Assembly: GCF_003710825.1 (NCBI RefSeq)
Contig: NZ_RHHQ01000007.1
Span: 1 to 64,000 of the forward strand
Direction of reading: 5' to 3'
DNA length: 64,000 nucleotides
From: Brevibacillus fluminis
GTDB lineage: Bacteria > Bacillota > Bacilli > Brevibacillales > Brevibacillaceae
Below are positions 51,786 to 62,629 of this stretch, one piece after another. Position numbers and translations under genes: made by a program. The notes beneath the pieces were generated by a model. That model was not told the DNA's origin, searched no databases, and saw only the letters and a program-made list of their open reading frames with translations. Within the stretch, counting starts at the first letter, position 1; each line of letters starts with the position of its first letter.

Positions 51786-53386
51786 GTGGTGAAATTTCCT
51801 TTCTTCAGCTCTTCCTGAAATGCGCGGAGGCGGCCGGTCTGACGTTCAACATGTTGATAGTAACGGTTCCAACGATCCGTGAGCTGCAATTGTTGATAGA
51901 GGGCTTGCAATTTTTTCAAAAGCCGGATCGCCATGCGGTAGGAATCACGGTTTTTTTCACCGATATGCCGCTCAATGGCTGTGTGGTAAAGCGGCAGCAG
52001 AAGCGAGCGGTCGTATTCCTCGATTTTATTCAAGTCACCAGGAGCAATCGACAATGGCGAATTGGCCATGGCGATGTGCAGATCGGTCCAGCTCTTGAAC
52101 CGGTTCGTTTCCAGCAAATACTGTGCGTACGCTTCATAGGAATGAGGGAGCAAGCGTTTTTGCGCCTCCAGCCATTCTTCGTCGGACGGCAGGTGGGCGG
52201 CGGCTTTTTGCCAATAAGCGCTCGTAGTAGCGAAAGCCTCTAGATCTGCATGGGATAGATGCGGCAGCGACCAGCGCAGCCAGATTAGCAGCCGCTCCCA
52301 TTCTTCATCCAAGCAAAAGGATTCGAAATAGACGATGCCATACTTCAGCGTGAAGCTGGTCGTATCAAAAATCTCCATCGCTTCCCGGTCCTTGCCCTCG
52401 ATCACATCAAGATGGGCGAGCCGGAAGAGCAGCCAATCGCGCTTCTGCCCGTCATCCATGCTCTCGGGAGCCACCTGATTGAGCCTGTCGCGCTCTTCGC
52501 TGAGCCATTCAGGCCGGTTTAAGAGCTTCCACCAAAGCTTTTGGTACAGAATTCGCCAGTCCATGTACCGTTCATTCGCCGGGTATGGGAACTGAAAAAA
52601 AGCGTCGGCAATCGTACGGACATACGTCGGGTAACGCAGCTTAGCCTCATCCGCCTGTATGCGGGAAATTGCCTGCTTCAACCGGTTCGTACACGTCTCC
52701 ACAGCCGAATGAAAGGACATGTATTGGGCATAGGAAAGATGGGCCGGGCGCCATTTATCGTGCAAATACGTTTCCAAGCGAGAAAGATAATACAAGACGC
52801 CGTTTAGTTCAAACAGATAGCGGAGCTGTGAGTTCCATTGAAAGGAGGCCTGGTGCAGCGAACGCAAATAGAGCGCGTACTCCTCGATCATCCGATACGA
52901 TTCGTACAGGCGTAGCCGTTGGAACTGTTTTTCGAAATAAGCGATCCATTCATCAACAGAGCTGTGTTCATCGAGGCTTGCTTGCTCCAACCATGCCGCT
53001 GGCTTGAGCGGCTGCTTGGCTGCGGTAATGACCACTTTGCGCTCACTTGCGGGGATCATGGTTTCCTTGAGCTGTCCGAACAGCCGGTTGGCCGAATCGA
53101 TTTGGTCGTACAAAAAGAAAAAGGTCGCCGCCATGTGCTTGCAAAAATGCTCATACGGGCAACTGCAATCGCTGTTCATAAAAAAATCGAGATCAAGAAT
53201 GACGCGGTAAGGATCGTTTCCATTCACTGTGGCCACAACTCGTGTGCCATCCAGAATCTCATTCATTTCAATCCGTTCGTTGCGGTAATACTCAAATCCA
53301 CGTTCAATAATATGGAATTGAAAATAAGTTGGAATCTGCTCAGCGATAAACCGCAGTGATTCGTGAGAGACCTGACTCTCCTGCAT
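51782..53386 (-). CDS. ywqB: SWIM zinc-finger protein (YwqB-like)
   Basis: 534 residues. Near residue 75 lies the SWIM zinc finger CSCPYEHFCKH (CxC...CxH); the long remainder is a helical repeat-like region rich in Trp, Leu and Glu without recognised motifs. SWIM proteins occur beside SNF2 ATPases throughout bacteria, and the finger is thought to bind DNA or protein. ATG 53386 with GGAGG ten bases before it is chosen; the frame extends 16 codons upstream without a site. It is the first gene of the three-gene ywqB-ywqA-small protein operon. Confidence 0.9.
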   Translation of the reverse strand: MQESQVSHESLRFIAEQIPTYFQFHIIERGFEYYRNERIEMNEILDGTRVVATVNGNDPYRVILDLDFFMNSDCSCPYEHFCKHMAATFFFLYDQIDSANRLFGQLKETMIPASERKVVITAAKQPLKPAAWLEQASLDEHSSVDEWIAYFEKQFQRLRLYESYRMIEEYALYLRSLHQASFQWNSQLRYLFELNGVLYYLSRLETYLHDKWRPAHLSYAQYMSFHSAVETCTNRLKQAISRIQADEAKLRYPTYVRTIADAFFQFPYPANERYMDWRILYQKLWWKLLNRPEWLSEERDRLNQVAPESMDDGQKRDWLLFRLAHLDVIEGKDREAMEIFDTTSFTLKYGIVYFESFCLDEEWERLLIWLRWSLPHLSHADLEAFATTSAYWQKAAAHLPSDEEWLEAQKRLLPHSYEAYAQYLLETNRFKSWTDLHIAMANSPLSIAPGDLNKIEEYDRSLLLPLYHTAIERHIGEKNRDSYRMAIRLLKKLQALYQQLQLTDRWNRYYQHVERQTGRLRAFQEELKKGNFTT

Positions 53387-53489
53387 GGGCCAATCCTCCG
53401 TTTTCGTAGCTCCCTCTATTGTAGCCGGATGCACACAAAAATCAAAGCGATTGAAAGATGAATCGTCTTGGCGGCAGATTTATTTGTAC

Positions 53490-53524
53490 AAAAAAAAAGG
53501 CTGCGCCACAAGACGGGCGCAGCC
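53490..53524 (-). terminator. Terminator of the putrescine importer gene
   Basis: On the minus strand GGCTGCGCC, eight-base loop, GGCGCAGCC and nine T. Confidence 0.9.
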
Positions 53525-53530
53525 ATATGA

Positions 53531-54892
53531 TTAAATCGCTTCTTCAAAATCCATTTTCGGCGGCTTTTTAGTAAAGCCCTTGGTCGAATAAAGCAGGTAC
53601 CCGAGACCAAGCGCAGCCCAGATCAAGCCAAGTGTGATCGATTGCACATCGAGGCTCACCCACAGATAACCAACGAAGCCAGCGCCCAATGCTGGGAACA
53701 ATACGTATTGGATCAGCGAACTGAGCGAGTTCTGCTTTTTCCGTACCACAAAGTAAATGACGACGGAAATGTTTACTGCGGTGAAGGCAGTGAGTGCACC
53801 AAAGTTAATGAAGGAAAGTGCAGTGTCCAGGTCAAACCAGACGGCTGCCAGACAGAACACGCCAGTTACGATGATACTGTTGATCGGCGTCGAGTAACGC
53901 GGATGAACATAAGCTAGGAATTTGCCTGGCAGAACTTTTTCGCGACCCATCGCAAACAGCAGACGGGATGCGCTGGTGTGCGATGCGAGACCAGATGCGA
54001 TTGTCCCGGTGATCGCGCCGGCAAGGAACAACGATTGGAAGAACGCGCCACCAAGCAGGTACGCGATCTCAGGCGATGGCGAATCCGGATTTTTCAAAAT
54101 CGAAACGTCCGGAATGACGGCAGTCGCAAAATACGATGCGGTGGTAAAGATCAATCCGCCGATCAGTGCAACGAGCACAATCCCGCGAGGAATCGTTTTG
54201 GTCGGGTTGACCGCTTCTTCGGTATATGTTGTAACGGCGTCAAAACCGAGGAAGGAGAAGCAAAGAACGGCAGCTCCAGCCATCAAGTGCGGCATGGTCA
54301 TCCCGGTAGAGAAAAACGGTTCAACGGTTGCGACGGTTCCAGCGCCTTTTCCGGCCATCAATGCTTTAATGGAAAGGATGACGAAGAACCCGGTGACAAG
54401 AATCTGGAAGATGACTAGCAAAGTATTAAAGTTCGCAGTCAAGTTAACGCTGCGAATATTAACAAGTGTGAAAAGTAAGGTAACGGAAACGACCCAGATC
54501 CATTCCGGTACGCCAGGGAAGGCGGCGGACAAATAAATCTTGGCCAAAAGCACATTAATCATAGGAAGAAAGAAATAGTCGAGCAACGAAACCCAACCTA
54601 CCATAAAGCCGAGGTGAGGGTTTATGGCTTTACTTGTATAGGAGTAGGCAGAACCCGCAGTCGGGAACTCCTTCACCATTTTGCCGTAGCTGGCAGCTGT
54701 AAATAACATCGCGATCAACGCAATCAAATAAGCAGTAGGCACATGGCCATCGGTATCTTGGGATACAATACCAAATGTATCAAACACGGTCATTGGCGTT
54801 AAGTATCCAAGACCCAGAACGACGACATGCCACAGTTTGAGTGTCTTCTTGAGAGACCCTGCTTGTTCGTAGGTAGTGTGAGAATGTTGCAT
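53531..54892 (-). CDS. Putrescine importer, APC superfamily (PuuP-like)
   Basis: 453 residues with twelve predicted membrane helices. Similarity to E. coli PuuP is recognisable over the full length: LKLWHVVVLGLGYLTPMTVFDTFGI, GSAYSYTSKAINPHLGFMVGW, SLLDYFFLPMINVLLAKIYLSA, FSFLGFDAVTTYTEEA and GLASHTSASRLLFAMGR. PuuP is a proton-driven putrescine symporter. The start ATG 54892 has GGAG nine bases upstream; the upstream Arg-rich frame is untranslated leader. It is divergent from gluD, behind a sigma-54 promoter (55147-55162) and a cre box (54921-54934). This is the entry step of the diamine pathway. Confidence 0.88.
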   Translation of the reverse strand: MQHSHTTYEQAGSLKKTLKLWHVVVLGLGYLTPMTVFDTFGIVSQDTDGHVPTAYLIALIAMLFTAASYGKMVKEFPTAGSAYSYTSKAINPHLGFMVGWVSLLDYFFLPMINVLLAKIYLSAAFPGVPEWIWVVSVTLLFTLVNIRSVNLTANFNTLLVIFQILVTGFFVILSIKALMAGKGAGTVATVEPFFSTGMTMPHLMAGAAVLCFSFLGFDAVTTYTEEAVNPTKTIPRGIVLVALIGGLIFTTASYFATAVIPDVSILKNPDSPSPEIAYLLGGAFFQSLFLAGAITGTIASGLASHTSASRLLFAMGREKVLPGKFLAYVHPRYSTPINSIIVTGVFCLAAVWFDLDTALSFINFGALTAFTAVNISVVIYFVVRKKQNSLSSLIQYVLFPALGAGFVGYLWVSLDVQSITLGLIWAALGLGYLLYSTKGFTKKPPKMDFEEAI

Positions 54893-54957
54893 GTAACGAT
54901 CTCCATTCTGTAGTAGAATTTGTAAGCGCTTAAAAAGGCGGCGTCGGCGTCTGTCAC
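54799..54957 (-). CDS. Possible 52-residue uORF overlapping the puuP-like start
   Basis: A GTG at 54957 stands five bases behind a strong GGGAGG (54963-54968) in the importer leader. It opens a frame (MTDADAAFLSAYKFYYRMEI...) that crosses the importer start in another reading frame and stops at 54799. The ribosome site is better than that of the importer itself, so translational interference is possible. No homologue is recognised. Confidence 0.3.
   Translation of the reverse strand: MTDADAAFLSAYKFYYRMEIVTCNILTLPTNKQGLSRRHSNCGMSSFWVLDT
54921..54934. promoter_or_regulatory. cre (CcpA) site in the putrescine importer leader
   Basis: TGTAAGCGCTTAAA has the palindromic TAAGCGCTTA core of a catabolite responsive element. 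It lies about 200 bases downstream of the sigma-54 start and 30 before the start codon, a road-block position. Confidence 0.65.
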
Positions 54958-55146
54958 GATAACCTCCCTTCTGGTACATTTTGGCTTGCTTACTGAATCG
55001 GAAGCTTGAGATAACTCATCAGCTAGTACGTAATCCAGCAATCAGATCCCGCCTCTTCCATGAGGACATATCTTGGAAGAATTAGACTGGAAAGAGGCAT
55101 TGCTCAGCGAAAAGCAGTGACTCGACAATTTTCCGATGTTACAATA

Positions 55147-55162
55147 AGCAAGTGCTGTGCCA
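55147..55162 (-). promoter_or_regulatory. Sigma-54 promoter of the putrescine importer
   Basis: On the minus strand TGGCACAGCACTTGCT: GG and GC are ten bases apart and the flanks match consensus. The start is predicted near 55136, giving a 5' leader of about 245 bases. Confidence 0.85.
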
Positions 55163-55262
55163 AAAACTAAATATCGAAATTTCGCGAATAAGGTCGAACA
55201 TAGAGCCTTTTTGCTAGAATAGCAAGTATGCAGTAATGATAATATTCTATGCAAATGTGAAT

Positions 55263-55271
55263 AACTACCCA
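55263..55271. promoter_or_regulatory. Candidate activator site AACTACCCA between divergent promoters
   Basis: The nine-base AACTACCCA recurs exactly at 56853-56861 upstream of the next sigma-54 promoter. Here it lies 67 bases before the gluD -24 element and about 100 before the importer -24 element, where one enhancer could serve both. Confidence 0.5.
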
Positions 55272-55337
55272 TCAATGCATAGCTTGCTTGTATAGTAAAA
55301 CTATCATAGCGGAAAGATAAAAGATATGGACATATTT

Positions 55338-55353
55338 TGGCACGCGAATTGCT
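55338..55353 (+). promoter_or_regulatory. Sigma-54 promoter of the glutamate dehydrogenase gene
   Basis: TGGCACGCGAATTGCT is a full match to TGGCACG-N4-TTGCT. Transcription would start near 55365, 37 bases before the start codon. Confidence 0.9.
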
Positions 55354-55401
55354 AGTATTAATTTACGGTGTGACCCAAAAATCTGATGAGGTGTTTACAA
55401 A

Positions 55402-56670
55402 ATGAGTACAGCAACTTCAAATCATGCAGAAGCAAATCCATTAGTTGAGTTTCAACACAATTTAAAAGACGCGTGCGAGCTGCTGCGTTATCCAGAAAAC
55501 GTTTACGATTTCTTGAAGGAGCCTATCCGTTTCCTCCAAGTTCGTATTCCAGTGAAAATGGACGACGGCACAACGGTAACGTTCACAGGCTACCGCGCCC
55601 AACATAATGATGCAGTAGGACCAACAAAGGGTGGCATTCGTTTTCACCCTGAAGTAGATGCCGATGAAGTAAAAGCGCTTTCAGGCTGGATGAGCTTGAA
55701 ATGCGGTATCGCTGACCTGCCATATGGCGGCGGTAAAGGCGGAATCATTTGCGACCCACGTAAAATGAGCATGAACGAGCTCGAGCGTTTGAGCCGCGGC
55801 TATGTACGCGCAATCAGCCAAATCGTAGGGCCAACAAAAGATATCCCAGCTCCAGACGTATTCACCAACGCGCAAATCATGGCGTGGATGATGGACGAAT
55901 ACAGTGAAATCCGCGAGTTCGAATCCCCTGGCTTCATTACAGGGAAACCAATCGCACTGGGCGGTTCCGTAGGCCGTGAAACAGCGACTTCCAAAGGCGT
56001 GTTCCACGTGTACAACATGATCTGCAAAATCAAAGGAATCGACGTGAAAAACTCGCGCGTAATCGTGCAAGGTTTCGGTAACGTAGGTAGCTACCTGGCG
56101 CTCTTTTTGCACGAGCAAGGTGCAAAAGTTGTTGGCATTGCAGACGCAAATGGCGGTGTTTACGACGAAAACGGCCTGGATATCCCTAGCCTGATGGATC
56201 GCCGTGATTCTTTCGGTACTGTAACGCACCTGTTCAATAATGTAATCCCGAACAAAGATCTGTTGGAAAAAGAGTGCGACATCCTGATCCCAGCTGCATT
56301 GGGCGGACAAATTACGAAAGACAACGCAGATCGCCTGAAGTGCAAAGTGGTAATCGAGGCAGCGAACGGACCAACAACTCACGAAGCTGGCGAAATCCTT
56401 GAAAAACGCGGCATCGATGTTGTTCCAGACGTACTGGCTAACTCCGGCGGCGTAATCGTTTCCTACTTTGAGTGGGTACAAAACAACCAAGGTTACTACT
56501 GGTCGGAAGCAGAAGTTGATACGAAGCTGCAAGAGAAAATGGAAGCAAGCTTCCACAAAGTGTACAATACCGCTCAAGAATATAAAGTAAACATGCGCAA
56601 AGCAGCGTACCTGGTATCTGTTCGCCGTTTGGCGGAAGCAGGCCGCCTGCGCGGATGGGTTTCCTTTTAA
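55402..56670 (+). CDS. Catabolic glutamate dehydrogenase (RocG/GudB type)
   Basis: 422-residue NAD-type glutamate dehydrogenase. KGGIRFHPEVDADEVKAL and MSLKCGIADLPYGGGKGGI hold the glutamate and catalytic lysines (about residues 70-115); GFGNVGSYLALFLHEQGAKVVGIADA is the NAD-binding motif near 225. It deaminates glutamate to 2-oxoglutarate and ammonium. In B. subtilis rocG is likewise sigma-54 dependent. Here it would recycle the glutamate made by the aminotransferase at 58602 back to 2-oxoglutarate. The ATG at 55402 follows GATGAGGTG. It is monocistronic, with a strong terminator. Confidence 0.94.
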   Translation: MSTATSNHAEANPLVEFQHNLKDACELLRYPENVYDFLKEPIRFLQVRIPVKMDDGTTVTFTGYRAQHNDAVGPTKGGIRFHPEVDADEVKALSGWMSLKCGIADLPYGGGKGGIICDPRKMSMNELERLSRGYVRAISQIVGPTKDIPAPDVFTNAQIMAWMMDEYSEIREFESPGFITGKPIALGGSVGRETATSKGVFHVYNMICKIKGIDVKNSRVIVQGFGNVGSYLALFLHEQGAKVVGIADANGGVYDENGLDIPSLMDRRDSFGTVTHLFNNVIPNKDLLEKECDILIPAALGGQITKDNADRLKCKVVIEAANGPTTHEAGEILEKRGIDVVPDVLANSGGVIVSYFEWVQNNQGYYWSEAEVDTKLQEKMEASFHKVYNTAQEYKVNMRKAAYLVSVRRLAEAGRLRGWVSF

Positions 56671-56685
56671 GTAAAGACGAAGTGT

Positions 56686-56718
56686 AAAAAAGGAGGGCAT
56701 TAGCCCTCCTTTTTTTAT
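56686..56718 (+). terminator. Terminator of the glutamate dehydrogenase gene
   Basis: AAAAAAGGAGGGC, ATTA loop, GCCCTCCTTTTTTT. Confidence 0.9.
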
Positions 56719-56850
56719 TTGATATTGGCACTGAAAAACCGGGTTGTTGCAAAAATGGGTAACAAAGCGACGGTATATATGCGGATAACGGCCCGGAAAA
56801 GCGTAAATTGAGCATCGATCGTACGACACGATTAGTCAGCAAACGAGCAG

Positions 56851-56909
56851 ACAACTACCCAGTTGTTATTATTCACCATTGCATAAGCTATTCATAATTG
56901 GGTAATATG
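56851..56909. promoter_or_regulatory. Two candidate upstream activator sites
   Basis: ACAACTACCCAGTTGT (56851-56866) is a perfect palindrome with six-base arms that contains the AACTACCCA motif also found at 55263. CATAATTGGGTAATATG (56893-56909) is an imperfect palindrome sharing the inverted ACCCA core. Both lie 50-105 bases upstream of the -24 element, as expected for binding of the activator encoded at 60106. Confidence 0.55.
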
Positions 56910-56956
56910 AAGGAGCAGATAAACGAAAAACGCTTGTTCAGACGGTATTCATTGTT

Positions 56957-56972
56957 TGGCACGCGACTTGCT
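56957..56972 (+). promoter_or_regulatory. Sigma-54 promoter of the aldehyde dehydrogenase-patA unit
   Basis: TGGCACGCGACTTGCT matches the -24/-12 consensus fully. The start is predicted near 56984, about 37 bases before the start codon. Confidence 0.9.
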
Positions 56973-57020
56973 TATACCTAAAAGTGAATAGGTAACGATG
57001 CGAAGGGAGTGAATATCTTC

Positions 57021-58493
57021 ATGATAAATTTGAAAATGTACATCAATGGTGAGTGGGTAGATGCACAAAGCGGTAAAACGCGTGACATCGTGAATCCTGC
57101 CACAGGTGAAGTCATTGCAAAAGCAGCTGAAGGTGATGTAGCAGACGCCAAGCATGCAGTACAAGTTGCGCGTGAAGCATTCGATAGCGGTGTATGGTCT
57201 GACCTTCCAGCCGCACAACGTGCCAACTACTTGCTTGCAATCGCTACCAAGCTGGAAGAGCGTGCGGAAGAGATCGGTCGTCTGGAAACAATGGACAACG
57301 GTAAACCACTCCGCGAGACAGCATTCGACGTAGCCGATGCAGCTGCATGTTTCCGATACTATGCAGGAATCGTTACGAAGCCAGATGGCCAAACCTATCA
57401 TGTATCCGATCCGATGCAAGCTATGGTTGTACGCGAGCCTGTAGGTGTTTGCGGCTTGATCGTTCCTTGGAACTATCCGCTGCTGATGTCCGTATGGAAA
57501 ATCGCTCCTGCGCTTGCAGCAGGCAATACGATTGTGTACAAACCTTCCGAGGTTACACCAGTCACAGCAAAAATTCTATTCGAAATTATTGAAGAAGTCG
57601 GAATTCCAAAAGGCGTTGCCAACCTCGTAATGGGCCCAGGCGCTACAGTGGGTAACGAGCTGGCGGAAAGCCACGCTGTGGACATGATTTCCTTCACCGG
57701 CGGTACTGTAACAGGCCGCAGCATTATGAGAGCGGCTACAGGAAACTTGAAAAAGATTTCCCTGGAGCTGGGCGGTAAATCCCCGAACATCATTTTCGCG
57801 GATGCCGATTTCGAAACAGCGGTTGATTACGCCCTGTTCGGAATTTTCGCCAACCAAGGCCAAGTTTGTTCCGCAGGCTCCCGCCTCTTGGTGGAAGAGT
57901 CCATCTACGATCGCTTCATCGAGCGATTGGCAGAACGCGCTTCCCAAATCCGCGTAGGCAACGGCCTGGATGAGGGCACAGAAATGGGCCCATTGGTTAG
58001 CCAACAACACATGGAAAAAGTTCTTTCCTACATTGAAATCGGCAAACAGGAAGGCGCTCGCCTGATCTGTGGTGGTAACCGCATCACGGCGGACGGCAAA
58101 GACAAAGGATATTTCGTAGAGCCAACCATCTTTGTCGATTGCAACCAAGACATGCGCATCGTCCAAGAAGAAATTTTCGGACCTGTGCTGGCCGTTTCCA
58201 AATTTAAAGATGAAGCAGACGCGATCCGTCTGGCAAATGATTCGATCTATGGCCTTGCTGGCGGTGTCTTCACGAAAGACGGCGCGAAAGCAATGCGCGT
58301 GATCAAAAAACTGCGCGCAGGTATCACCTGGATCAACGCCTACCACCCAACTTACAACGAAGCGCCATGGGGCGGTTACAAACAAAGCGGTATCGGCCGC
58401 AGCCTGGGTACATTCGGTTACGAAGAGTACACAGAAGTGAAACAAATCAACATCAACCTCGATGTTCAACCGACAGGCTGGTTCGAGAACTAA
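57021..58493 (+). CDS. Aldehyde dehydrogenase, probable aminoaldehyde (4-aminobutanal) dehydrogenase
   Basis: 490-residue ALDH closest in pattern to betaine-aldehyde/4-aminobutyraldehyde dehydrogenases. It has PWNYPLLMSVWKIAPALAAGNT, FTGGTVTGRSIM, the general base in LELGGKSPN and the catalytic Cys in NQGQVCSAGSR, plus the C-terminal PWGGYKQSGIGR. Beside a putrescine aminotransferase its expected reaction is 4-aminobutanal to GABA (or 5-aminopentanal to 5-aminovalerate). ATG 57021 has GGGAG eleven bases upstream; the GTG at 57009 abuts that site. It is first in a two-gene unit with patA under sigma-54. Confidence 0.9.
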   Translation: MINLKMYINGEWVDAQSGKTRDIVNPATGEVIAKAAEGDVADAKHAVQVAREAFDSGVWSDLPAAQRANYLLAIATKLEERAEEIGRLETMDNGKPLRETAFDVADAAACFRYYAGIVTKPDGQTYHVSDPMQAMVVREPVGVCGLIVPWNYPLLMSVWKIAPALAAGNTIVYKPSEVTPVTAKILFEIIEEVGIPKGVANLVMGPGATVGNELAESHAVDMISFTGGTVTGRSIMRAATGNLKKISLELGGKSPNIIFADADFETAVDYALFGIFANQGQVCSAGSRLLVEESIYDRFIERLAERASQIRVGNGLDEGTEMGPLVSQQHMEKVLSYIEIGKQEGARLICGGNRITADGKDKGYFVEPTIFVDCNQDMRIVQEEIFGPVLAVSKFKDEADAIRLANDSIYGLAGGVFTKDGAKAMRVIKKLRAGITWINAYHPTYNEAPWGGYKQSGIGRSLGTFGYEEYTEVKQININLDVQPTGWFEN

Positions 58494-58521
58494 CGATTAG
58501 CCGGGTTGGTATCAACCTTTT

Positions 58522-58553
58522 AGCGGGTTCGCGCTCAAGCGAACGAGCCCGCT
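58522..58553 (+). other. Intercistronic hairpin without T run
   Basis: AGCGGG-TTCGC pairs with GCGAA-CGAGCCCGCT. The absence of a T tract suggests RNA processing or stability control between the dehydrogenase and patA rather than termination. Confidence 0.5.
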
Positions 58554-58589
58554 GCTCATTTGGGGAATCATAAAATTTACCTTATATAG

Positions 58590-59975
<1,386 letters not shown>

Positions 59976-59993
59976 GCTCCTTGCAAGAGAAGA

Positions 59994-60030
59994 AAGAGGA
60001 CTGTGTCTACACGAGTCCTCTTTTCTTTTT
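59994..60030 (+). terminator. Terminator of the aldehyde dehydrogenase-patA unit
   Basis: AAGAGGACT, eleven-base loop, AGTCCTCTTTTCTTTTTC. Confidence 0.88.
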
Positions 60031-60105
60031 CACATAGATAGAATCAGTATCGAAATACGATTATAATAATGTTAGAAACTGACTAAGTAGTCTACAGGAG
60101 GATTT

Positions 60106-62221
<2,116 letters not shown>

Positions 62222-62238
<17 letters not shown>

Positions 62239-62449
62239 CGTGGTCGCTCCCCGCGACGGCTCCATTGAACGTGTCATGCTGCGCGAAGGCGAAAAAATAG
62301 AAGAAGGCACGCCGATTTTTTCGCTGCAGTCCAATGGGGTCAATTGCGAAATCCTTGCCCCCGTTACGGGGATCACGGAATCGTTGGAAGTTGAGCAAGG
62401 GGATATCACGATATCTGGCATGATTTTGGCTGTCATTGTTCAGCGGTAG
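62222..62449 (+). CDS. Small biotinyl/lipoyl-like domain protein lacking the acceptor lysine
   Basis: 75 residues with the repeated half-barrel pattern of biotinyl/lipoyl domains: VVAPRDGSIERVMLREGEKIEEGTPIFSLQ, then CEILAPVTGITESLEVEQGDITISGMILAVI. At the hairpin where biotin carriers have EAMKM, this protein reads LQSNGVNCE, so no lysine can be modified. It overlaps the end of the activator gene. The TTG at 62222 with GAGGTG is preferred; GTG 62213 is possible. Translational coupling suggests it works with the sigma-54 activator; the role is unknown. Confidence 0.65.
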
Positions 62450-62512
62450 CGCAATGCTGTACAAGGGAATGGCACAAACACATGAATGGTTCATATTCGT
62501 TTTACTTGCATG

Positions 62513-62550
62513 AAAGTGTATCCGCGAAAACAACGGGTACACTTTTTTGT
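62513..62550 (+). terminator. Terminator after the activator operon
   Basis: AAAGTGTA, 17-base loop, TACACTTTTTTG. Confidence 0.8.
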
Positions 62551-62569
62551 AATTTCCGTCTCAAAAAGT

Positions 62570-62622
62570 AAAAAGCTGCTCCGTACATGGATGTAACCAT
62601 GACACGTAGAGCAGCTTTTTTG
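62570..62622. terminator. Bidirectional terminator beside the minus-strand hydrolase
   Basis: AAAAAGCTGCTC with GTAC and GTAGAGCAGCTTTTTT. Strong T tails on both strands serve both convergent transcripts. Confidence 0.85.
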
Positions 62623-62629
62623 TTCTTCG

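Noticed and set aside
62484..62500. Additional sigma-54 promoter at TGGCACAAACACATG
   Set aside because: The -24 half fits but there is no GC at the -12 spacing and no gene follows before the terminator. ATGGCACAATTT near 36630 fails for the same reason.
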